Assembly: GCA_027024205.1 (NCBI GenBank)
Contig: JALVST010000145.1
Coordinates: 1-59,888, forward strand
Source of the DNA: Flavobacteriales bacterium
GTDB lineage: Bacteria > Bacteroidota > Bacteroidia > Flavobacteriales > Flavobacteriaceae
DNA length: 59,888 nt
Direction of reading: 5' to 3'
The notes under the pieces were generated by a model. It saw only the letters and a program-made list of their open reading frames with translations, was not told the origin of the DNA and did not search any database. Each line of letters starts with the position of its first letter. The stretch's first letter is position 1. A program made the translations under genes and the position numbers. Below, in pieces: positions 53,386 to 59,888 of this stretch.

Positions 53386-55836
53386 TTGAGAAAACTTATT
53401 GCCGTTTTATTTTTTATTACCAGCTATTTTATAACCGCCCAACAGCATACAGCCGTTGTAAAAGGCTATGTTTATGATAACCTGTATCAAGCTGTTGCGA
53501 ATGTTAATATTCGTTACAATGACAAAGGAACAACCTCAGATACAAACGGCTATTTTGAACTGACCTTACCGGCTAATAAAAAAATCCGTTTGATTTTTTC
53601 GCATGTCAATTTTGAAGAAAAGATATATGTTATACGACTTAAAACCAACGAAATAAAAAATATAAAAGTTATATTAAACGCCAAAAACGAAGCTATAAAT
53701 GAAGTGATAATCAATGCCAAGAGCCGGAAAGAAAAAGAAGGCGGCGTTAAAATAGGTAGAATGAACATTGTCGTTACGCCGGGCGCCCAAGCCGGCGTGG
53801 AAAATCTATTAAAAACCCTACCATCGGTTAGCGGTTTTGATGAAATGAGCTCGCAATACATGGTAAGGGGCGGCAATTTTGATGAAAATCAGGTCTATAT
53901 CAATGATATAGAAATTTATCGCCCGTTTTTAATCCGTAGCGGACAACAAGAAGGCCTCAGTTTTGTCAATTCCGATTTGGTCGAAAATATCTTTTTCTAT
54001 CCCGGCGGTTTTGCCGCCGACAAAGGCGATAAACTATCTTCCGTATTGGATATTACTTACAAAAAACCGATCAAAAACACGACCAAACTGACATTGAGCT
54101 TGCTCGGTGGCAGTTTATCCAATGAATTTAAAAAAAATAAATTCAGTAGTTTAACCGGTATCCGGTACCGCAACAACGCTTTATTGGTCAATAGCAAAGA
54201 TGTTCAAGTCGATTATCACCCGGTTTTTGTCGATACGCAAACATTATTACGGTATGATTTTAACCCGAAATTTTATTCCGAATTTCTCGGCAATATTTCT
54301 TTAAATTTATACAACTACAAACCTATAGTCAAAGTTACCAAATTCGGTTCGTATCAAGATGCCAAAGCTGTGGTCATTAATTACAACGGACAAGAAAAAG
54401 ACAATTACAAAACTTATTTCAGTGCTTTTAAAACAACTTATAAACCGCAATCCGGCCGTAAAATCACGCTCATTGCTTCTCTGTATAATACACAGGAAGA
54501 AGAATATTTTGATATTTTGGGGCAATACAATATCGGGGAACCCAACGGTGATTTAAGCAGTGAAGATTTCGGTAATCCCGAAAATTTAGAGAGCTTAGGC
54601 AGTGAGATAAACCACGCCCGCAATGATTTGGATGCTTTAATAGGAAATTTGGCTATAAAGTATCATCAAAAAATCAATAAATCCCACCAATTTGAAGCGG
54701 GTTATAAATTCAGCATAGAAGATATTAAAGACCGTATCAACGAATGGCAAGTCATAGATTCTGCCGGATTCAGTCTATATCCGCCGGGAAGTTTTAATAT
54801 CGAAGAACCTTATGATTTGGATACGGCACCTATCCTACCCTACCAAAAAACCAAAGCCTTTAATCATGCCAACATCCAACGGCATACCGGCTTTGCACTA
54901 TGGCGTGCCAAGTTCAATACCGGTAAACATAAATTATGGACCAACATCGGCTTGCGGGCGCAATATTACCATATCTACGACAAAATCTACCGGAAAACCG
55001 GCGAAGATTTTTTTGTAAGCCCCCGTTTAATCGTCGGTTTTAAACCGGATTGGGAACAAGATATGAGTTTTCGCTTATCGACAGGTCTATATCAACAACC
55101 GCCGTTTTATAAAGAATTTCGTAACCGGTCGGGGCAACTCAATCCGGGGGTCAAACCGCAAAAATCCTATATCGTTTCATTAGCTAACGATTGGTATTTT
55201 GACCTTTGGGAACGGCCTTTTAAACTGACTTCCGAAATATATTACAAATATCTTTGGGACGTCAATCCTTATACGCTCGAAAACGTCCGTATTCGCTATA
55301 TGGCAAAGAACAATGCAACAGCTTACACTTATGGATTTGAAAGCCGGCTCAACGGCGAATTTATCACCGGCGTGGAATCCTGGTTGAGTTTGGCATTGAT
55401 GAAAACTATGGAAAATATCGATCATCGTGGTTATATCTACCGTCCTACGGACCAACGCTACAAATTTGCGATGCTCTTTCAAGATTACGTTCCCAAAATT
55501 CCAAATCTGAAAATGTATCTCAACTTAGTCTATAACGGCGGGATTCCTACGGGCTCTCCTTCCTACGCCGACCCTTACAAATTCCAATTCCGGACCGGCG
55601 ATTACTTCCGCACCGATTTAGGGATTTTTTATGTGTTCTCCGAACGGCCTCACAAAGGCAAGTTTTTACAAAAATTCAAATATTTCAGTGCCGGATTTGA
55701 AATCCTCAATATGTTCAACGTCCAAAACAGTATTTCCAATATGTGGATACGCGATATTTACAGCAAGAAAGTTTATCGCGTCAAAAATTATTTGACAGGA
55801 CGATTGTTTAATCTTAAAATCAGAATCCAAATTTAG
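53386..55836 (+). CDS. TonB-dependent outer-membrane receptor with carboxypeptidase-regulatory-like domain
   Basis: 816 residues from a TTG; the signal peptide RKLIAVLFFITSYFITAQQ starts right there and no ATG or GTG is nearby. Residues ~22-105: CarbopepD_reg_2-like domain (VKGYVYDNLYQAVANVNIRY, TSDTNGYFELTLPA). Residues ~115-225: plug (VENLLKTLPSVSGFDEMSSQ, YMVRGGNFDENQVYINDIEI, FFYPGGFAADKGDKLSSVLDI). The rest is the beta barrel, ending in LFNLKIRIQI. Takes up a ligand using TonB energy. No SusD partner nearby, so the substrate is open. Confidence 0.92.
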   Translation: MRKLIAVLFFITSYFITAQQHTAVVKGYVYDNLYQAVANVNIRYNDKGTTSDTNGYFELTLPANKKIRLIFSHVNFEEKIYVIRLKTNEIKNIKVILNAKNEAINEVIINAKSRKEKEGGVKIGRMNIVVTPGAQAGVENLLKTLPSVSGFDEMSSQYMVRGGNFDENQVYINDIEIYRPFLIRSGQQEGLSFVNSDLVENIFFYPGGFAADKGDKLSSVLDITYKKPIKNTTKLTLSLLGGSLSNEFKKNKFSSLTGIRYRNNALLVNSKDVQVDYHPVFVDTQTLLRYDFNPKFYSEFLGNISLNLYNYKPIVKVTKFGSYQDAKAVVINYNGQEKDNYKTYFSAFKTTYKPQSGRKITLIASLYNTQEEEYFDILGQYNIGEPNGDLSSEDFGNPENLESLGSEINHARNDLDALIGNLAIKYHQKINKSHQFEAGYKFSIEDIKDRINEWQVIDSAGFSLYPPGSFNIEEPYDLDTAPILPYQKTKAFNHANIQRHTGFALWRAKFNTGKHKLWTNIGLRAQYYHIYDKIYRKTGEDFFVSPRLIVGFKPDWEQDMSFRLSTGLYQQPPFYKEFRNRSGQLNPGVKPQKSYIVSLANDWYFDLWERPFKLTSEIYYKYLWDVNPYTLENVRIRYMAKNNATAYTYGFESRLNGEFITGVESWLSLALMKTMENIDHRGYIYRPTDQRYKFAMLFQDYVPKIPNLKMYLNLVYNGGIPTGSPSYADPYKFQFRTGDYFRTDLGIFYVFSERPHKGKFLQKFKYFSAGFEILNMFNVQNSISNMWIRDIYSKKVYRVKNYLTGRLFNLKIRIQI

Positions 55837-55880
55837 TTGAAAGTTCATAATGTTCATAATGTTCATAATGTAGAAACGCA
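55835..55880 (+). repeat. short tandem repeats on the receptor stop codon
   Basis: AGTTGAA, AGTTCAT then ATAATGTTC nonamers. The stop TAG (55834-55836) overlaps the first unit. Downstream (55876-55990) are decayed palindromes ACGCACGACCCGTTCGT and GACCTAGTAGGTC; no gene to 56050. Confidence 0.6.
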
Positions 55881-56050
55881 CGACCCGTTCGTTTCATAAA
55901 ACACGACCTATACTTCTTATATCAAATGAACAACCCATGCGTTTAAACTATATGACCTAGTAGGTCTTGCGGACCTGCTATGTCTGAAGATATTGATTTA
56001 TAAACACTTATCTAATTCGGCCCTATCAGATTTTGGAAAGCTAACAAGTC

Positions 56051-56956
56051 TTAAAATCCCATCAACCCCTTACTCCGCCACCAGCGGAGTTTGAACAGCA
56101 TACCGGCTTTTTCCCATTGGGTTGTAAAAATGTAGTAAAACGATAAGATAACAGCGGCTAACCATTTAACAAATTCCATCCAAAGCGCATAAAAATACCA
56201 CAAAAATCCCTTTTCTTTATAGATCTCTCGTAAAATTTTACCGGATTCAATCGCTTTTTCTTTGACGTAAGTTTTGTCAATCTTTTCGCGCGGGATAAAA
56301 TGCCAAACTACCAAATCGTGGAAATAATAAACCGGAACCCCGGCCGCTCTGATACGCCCAAATAATTCCCGTTCAAAACTTCCGGGCGGCACGGTTGTCC
56401 TGTCTTTTAACAATTCCGTATCAAATTTACCCACTTTGTCAAAAATATTTTTTGAGACTAACATATTAGTCGCATACGGATGTTTCTTTTTCGGGAAACG
56501 GCTTTTTTCTCCCAAATTGATTTCCGCAAAAAACGGCATTACATATTTGTTAATCCAAGCCGGTTTTTGATATTCAAATACTGAAACAACTTTGCCACCC
56601 CCGGCTATATCATCTTGACTTCCGGCAAAATCTTTTTCCAAAGTCGCCAAATAATCTTGATGGAAACGCACATCATCATCTACAAAAACCAACAATTTCC
56701 CTTGTGCTTCTTCAATGCCCCTGTTCCACGCATATTGTTCGCCTTGGCGGGATTCGTGAAAATATTTGATGTCATATTGCGGATGTCTATGTTTGAAATC
56801 ATCGATTAATTTTTTAACATCATTCTCCGAATTGTTATCGATAATCAAAAATTCAAAATCCTCCGGATTAAAGCGTTGCACAACCAAACTTCCCAATAAT
56901 TCTGACAACAATCCGGGACGGTTGTAAGTTGGTATGATGATGCTAAACTTTTTCAA
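56051..56956 (-). CDS. family 2 glycosyltransferase
   Basis: 301 residues. FSIIIPTYNRPGLLSELL, FLIIDNNSENDVKKLI, RQGEQYAWNRGIEEAQGKLL, VFVDDDVRF (DxD) and KDRTTVPPGSFERELFGRIR with WHFIPREKI downstream. One or two C-terminal hydrophobic segments (WLAAVILSFYYIF). Resembles GTs of polysaccharide and protein glycosylation loci. Follows the yfhO-type gene on the same strand (11 nt gap). Confidence 0.9.
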   Translation of the reverse strand: MKKFSIIIPTYNRPGLLSELLGSLVVQRFNPEDFEFLIIDNNSENDVKKLIDDFKHRHPQYDIKYFHESRQGEQYAWNRGIEEAQGKLLVFVDDDVRFHQDYLATLEKDFAGSQDDIAGGGKVVSVFEYQKPAWINKYVMPFFAEINLGEKSRFPKKKHPYATNMLVSKNIFDKVGKFDTELLKDRTTVPPGSFERELFGRIRAAGVPVYYFHDLVVWHFIPREKIDKTYVKEKAIESGKILREIYKEKGFLWYFYALWMEFVKWLAAVILSFYYIFTTQWEKAGMLFKLRWWRSKGLMGF

Positions 56957-56967
56957 ATCATTTAATT

Positions 56968-59406
56968 TTATGACAAAGATACATTTTTGTTTTTTGTTTT
57001 AAACAGATATAAAGCACCAATAACTATCAAAATACCGAAAATCACAAAAGACCACAGAGATATTGTACCGCCTTTTTTGACTATTTCAGGTTTAAATTCA
57101 AAAACAATTTTATGTTTTCCGGCAGGAATTTTCAAAGCCCGCAAACTGTAATCCGCTTTCATTATTTGAGCCGGTTTGCCATCAATCGTTGCTTGCCAAC
57201 CGTGCGGATAAAAATTTTCGGAAAAAACCGCCAATCCGTTACCGGTATTTTGACTTTCATATATCAGTTTTTCAGGATGATAAGCCGTTAATTTTATTAC
57301 CGAAAGTGAATCTTTATAGGGTTCAAAAGACAAATCCGGACGGTATTTCTCATTCAACATCGCTTCGCTTTTGGTATCGATATTGCCCAAATTTAACATC
57401 TCTTTATTTTCGTCTGCTACCAAATCCACTTTCCCTACAAACCAAGCATTACCATTGGCACGGTCATTTAGCTGGATACCCGGTTGATTTTTTTCATCCG
57501 TCCCGATAATGTATTTGACATTATACATATTTAATATTTCCGGATTAATGTTTTTTGTCAAATAAAAATCAAAAATATCTTGAATACGTCTCGGTTTGGC
57601 GGCATGATAACCGCCCAATTGCTTGTGAAAATACGAAGTTAAACCATCTGTCAAAGGATTACGGGTTAAATTCAAAACCCGGTAATAAGATTGGTCTTTT
57701 AAAATTTCCTTATCAATTTGAGAAGGCGTAAAAATCCGGTCCAAATAGTCGGGATTGACAAAATCATCCTCATTAACATAACGTTTATCAACACCTCCTA
57801 AATCCAATAAAATCAATAACGCCAAGACAATCACGGCAATTTCCGTTTTGATTTTTCGTTTTATCAAACCAAACAAAACTCCGGTGGCTGCCAAAATAAA
57901 CAACAAGGACCGGATACTATCGCTTACCATCATAGCTTTACGGTCGTCAATCAAGGCTTCGAGTAAACCGTATTTGGCATAAATAGCATCATTGGGACTT
58001 TCAAAAGTAAATAAACTGCCACCCATCAAGATAAAAATCAATATTAAACCGCCAAGCGAACCGGTTACTATCAACAATTTCTTTTGTTTTTTTTGTACCG
58101 GTAAATCCGATTTGATGAAACTATACAAACCTAAAACCGCTAGAACCGGCAATAAAAATTCGATTAAAACTTGTATAGACGATACCGCTCTGAATTTATT
58201 GTAAAGCGGGATATAATCGATAAAGAAATCGGTTAAAAAGGACAAATTTTTACCCCAAGACAGCAACAATGCCAAAATAAGCGTCGCCACTATCCATTTT
58301 TTATGTCTGCTTTTGTAGAACAACAAACCGATAAAAGCCAAGAAAATCGTCACTGCTCCGATATATGCAGGCGCCATTACAATAGGTTGCTTGCCCCAAT
58401 ACGTACTGACATGTGACACAAAATCTTTGGCAGTGCGTGTATCGGTTTTGTCTTTCAAAGCTTCATACAGATGTGAATCCGTCCCTAGATTTTCGTCATT
58501 ACTACCACCCATAAACCGTGGTACCAACAAATTGAAAGTTTCGGCAATACCGTAACTGTATTCCGTAATATAATCTTTGGACAAACCTTTGCCGGTATTT
58601 TTTTTCGGACTACCATCCGGATTGATAGTCAAAATATTTTTCCCGCGAATACTATGTTTAACATATTCCCGTGCCGGCAGAATATTGGTTGCATTCATAC
58701 CCAACGCCAATAATGCTGCTACCAGCAACAATGCCGTTTCCTTGGCAAACCACTTTATTTGTCCAGATTTATAAGCGTCAATCAAAAAGAACAAACCCAA
58801 AAGCAATACGGCAAACATCAGATAATACGTCATTTGATAATGCCTCGTATTGATTTCCAACGCCACCGCCAAAGTTGATAAAATAAAACCCCAAAAATAT
58901 TTTTTTCGTTCATAAACCAGCAATATACCGGCTAAAACCAAAGGAAAATAAGCAATCGCCCGTACTTTTGCCAGATGTCCCACACCTATAATTATAATGT
59001 AATAAGTAGATAATCCAAACGCTAAACTGCCCAAAATAGCCAATTTCCAATCCACTTTAAACACTAACATCAAAATATAAAAACTCAAAAAATACAAAAA
59101 CAAGAAATTAACCGGACGCGGATAAAAATTGACGGTTTTGTTTAAGGACAAAATATAATCGTGAGGAAATGCCGCACCGAGCAAGTAAGTCGGCATACCA
59201 CCGAAAGCGGCATTGGTCCAATAAATTTCCTTGCCGTCTTTTTGTTTATAAACTTCGCGTTCGTGTTCCATACCTTTGGATTGCACCACATCACTTTGAT
59301 TGAGCACTTTGCCCTTTAAAACAGGGCTGAAATAGATAAAAGAAACAGCAGAAAACAACAAAACCGCTATCAAATGCGGGATAAAATTCTTATAATTGAA
59401 AGTCAT
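56968..59406 (-). CDS. YfhO-family membrane protein
   Basis: 812 residues, about 13 membrane segments. YfhO pattern: DVVQSKGMEHEREVY after the first segment, WTNAAFGGMPTYLLGA, FGLSTYYIIIIGVGHLAKVRAIAYFPL (key residues G-H-x-x-K), INTRHYQMTYYL, and a C-terminal outer domain YPHGWQATIDGKPAQI, LRALKIPAGKH before the last segment. GT-C-like; linked to glycosylation of envelope polymers in Firmicutes, role in Bacteroidota unclear. Paired with the GT2 gene. Confidence 0.9.
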   Translation of the reverse strand: MTFNYKNFIPHLIAVLLFSAVSFIYFSPVLKGKVLNQSDVVQSKGMEHEREVYKQKDGKEIYWTNAAFGGMPTYLLGAAFPHDYILSLNKTVNFYPRPVNFLFLYFLSFYILMLVFKVDWKLAILGSLAFGLSTYYIIIIGVGHLAKVRAIAYFPLVLAGILLVYERKKYFWGFILSTLAVALEINTRHYQMTYYLMFAVLLLGLFFLIDAYKSGQIKWFAKETALLLVAALLALGMNATNILPAREYVKHSIRGKNILTINPDGSPKKNTGKGLSKDYITEYSYGIAETFNLLVPRFMGGSNDENLGTDSHLYEALKDKTDTRTAKDFVSHVSTYWGKQPIVMAPAYIGAVTIFLAFIGLLFYKSRHKKWIVATLILALLLSWGKNLSFLTDFFIDYIPLYNKFRAVSSIQVLIEFLLPVLAVLGLYSFIKSDLPVQKKQKKLLIVTGSLGGLILIFILMGGSLFTFESPNDAIYAKYGLLEALIDDRKAMMVSDSIRSLLFILAATGVLFGLIKRKIKTEIAVIVLALLILLDLGGVDKRYVNEDDFVNPDYLDRIFTPSQIDKEILKDQSYYRVLNLTRNPLTDGLTSYFHKQLGGYHAAKPRRIQDIFDFYLTKNINPEILNMYNVKYIIGTDEKNQPGIQLNDRANGNAWFVGKVDLVADENKEMLNLGNIDTKSEAMLNEKYRPDLSFEPYKDSLSVIKLTAYHPEKLIYESQNTGNGLAVFSENFYPHGWQATIDGKPAQIMKADYSLRALKIPAGKHKIVFEFKPEIVKKGGTISLWSFVIFGILIVIGALYLFKTKNKNVSLS
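56974..56981 (-). promoter_or_regulatory. TATCTTTG box within the 3' end of the YfhO-type gene
   Basis: 17 nt before the GT2 ATG at 56956; could give the GT2 gene a transcript of its own. Confidence 0.35.
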
Positions 59407-59443
59407 AAAAAATCTCTTTTCAGGTTACGGTTGTAAAAATAGT

Positions 59444-59451
59444 CAAAAATA
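59444..59451 (-). promoter_or_regulatory. -7 box TATTTTTG for the YfhO-type gene
   Basis: Plus-strand CAAAAATA, 37 nt before the ATG at 59406. Confidence 0.5.
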
Positions 59452-59481
59452 GTTGAAAGTTGAAAGTAGAAAGTCGAAAGT
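59451..59481 (+). repeat. 7-bp-period array (AGTTGAA units)
   Basis: AGTTGAA, AGTTGAA, AGTAGAA, AGTCGAA, AGT. It lies upstream of a start codon, not at a 3' end. Confidence 0.8.
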
Positions 59482-59546
59482 TTGTTTATCATTACTATAA
59501 AATGAAAAAAAGATAAAAAAAGATTTCCGGGTAATACATTTTTTAT

Positions 59547-59554
59547 TATTTTTG
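59547..59554 (+). promoter_or_regulatory. -7 box TATTTTTG for the tRNA gene
   Basis: 29 nt before the 5' end of the tRNA. Confidence 0.6.
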
Positions 59555-59583
59555 CCCCGTCTTTTGATAGACATGAAGAAGTT

Positions 59584-59658
59584 CGGGATGTAGCGCAGCC
59601 CGGTTAGCGCACCACGTTAGGGACGTGGGGGTCGCAGGTTCAAATCCTGTCATCCCGA
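59584..59658 (+). tRNA. tRNA-Pro, anticodon AGG
   Basis: 75 nt, full cloverleaf: acceptor CGGGATG/CATCCCG with discriminator A; D arm GCGC-loop-GCGC; anticodon arm CCACG-TTAGGGA-CGTGG; variable GGGTC; T arm GCAGG-TTCAAAT-CCTGT. C1-G72 and A73 are proline identity features and the body closely resembles bacterial tRNA-Pro. The anticodon at 59619-59621 is AGG (A34), where bacteria normally use T, G or C. CCA is not encoded (ACCC follows). Confidence 0.95.
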
Positions 59659-59665
59659 CCCATAC

Positions 59666-59700
59666 AAAAACCATTTTGCAAAGCAAAATGGTTTTTATTT
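59666..59700 (+). terminator. rho-independent terminator after tRNA-Pro
   Basis: Perfect 14-bp stem: AAAAACCATTTTGC (59666-59679), loop AAA, GCAAAATGGTTTTT (59683-59696), then T-rich. The remaining 59701-59888 shows no gene. Confidence 0.9.
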
Positions 59701-59888
59701 TTTATATACATCGAAAGCTTGTTTTTGTAAGGAGTGAAAAATAAAATTACAATAACGCAGCTATTGGTTTTTGTATGAGCAACAATTGCGATGTAAAAGG
59801 ATTCACCGAAGGTAAATCCAAAAAAAATAGATTTTAGATTTATTAAATTTATAATTGACATTAACTTTTGACTTGTCCCGGGTTATCC

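Overview
The window is a chromosomal piece of an AT-rich Bacteroidota bacterium, most likely a member of Flavobacteriia/Flavobacteriales. Signs seen directly: a six-gene alternative complex III operon, a type IX secretion C-terminal sorting domain, GSCFA and Omp28-like proteins, a flavobacterial tsaE-ald pair, and many copies of the Bacteroidota -7 promoter box TAnnTTTG. The species cannot be named from the sequence.

Layout. 1-1.25 kb: a small membrane protein gene, then a ParE/RelE-type toxin-antitoxin pair lying between two copies of a 146-bp repeat; the toxin frame is broken in a T7 run. 1.3-4.8 kb (minus): a fused CPBP protease/RdgB pyrophosphatase, rlmH, a SPOR-like protein and a GT2 glycosyltransferase. 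4.9-12.8 kb (minus): actABCDEF, the quinol:cytochrome c/oxidase oxidoreductase, closed by a strong terminator and without the cox genes that often follow. 13-18.5 kb: an AsmA-like protein, a sigma54-type response regulator without HTH, a DUF389 membrane protein. 18.9-25.6 kb (minus): grpE-dnaJ (DnaJ with half a zinc domain), a SpoIIM-like/membrane/DUF4129 operon, tsaE-ald. 25.7-27.8 kb (plus): two small genes and a YeiH-family transporter. 28-33.1 kb (minus): ALDH7 aldehyde dehydrogenase with an overlapping DUF1858 gene, and a large YadA-head-like surface protein whose start codon reads ATA. 33.5-40.1 kb (plus): acyl-CoA synthetase, GSCFA protein, a T9SS-secreted Omp28-like protein, a sulfatase-fold membrane enzyme. 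40.4-47.1 kb (plus): a five-gene surface-polysaccharide operon (GT2, FrhB-like, pyruvyl transferase, GT4, GT4-GT2 fusion). 47.1-49.7 kb: Sua5-type protein, CCA-adding enzyme, pRiA4b ORF-3-like protein. 49.8-50.7 kb: a decayed T9SS-type BNR protein. 50.8-55.8 kb: smpB, a secreted protein of four ~137-residue repeats, a TonB-dependent receptor. 56-59.4 kb (minus): GT2 and a YfhO-type membrane protein. 59.6 kb: a tRNA-Pro with anticodon AGG and a perfect terminator hairpin.

How the parts fit. Most genes are housekeeping (respiration, tRNA maturation, chaperones, ribosome rescue) with scattered envelope functions (glycosyltransferases, AsmA, TonB receptor, T9SS cargo). Between genes there is a rich set of small repeats: palindromes and, most strikingly, arrays with a 7-bp period that begin on or just after stop codons of several genes. 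I found no CRISPR array, no intact insertion sequence and no prophage. The items most worth a second look are the CPBP-RdgB fusion, the tRNA-Pro(AGG), the disrupted toxin inside a duplication, the heptamer arrays, the ATA start of the adhesin-like gene and the four-repeat secreted protein.
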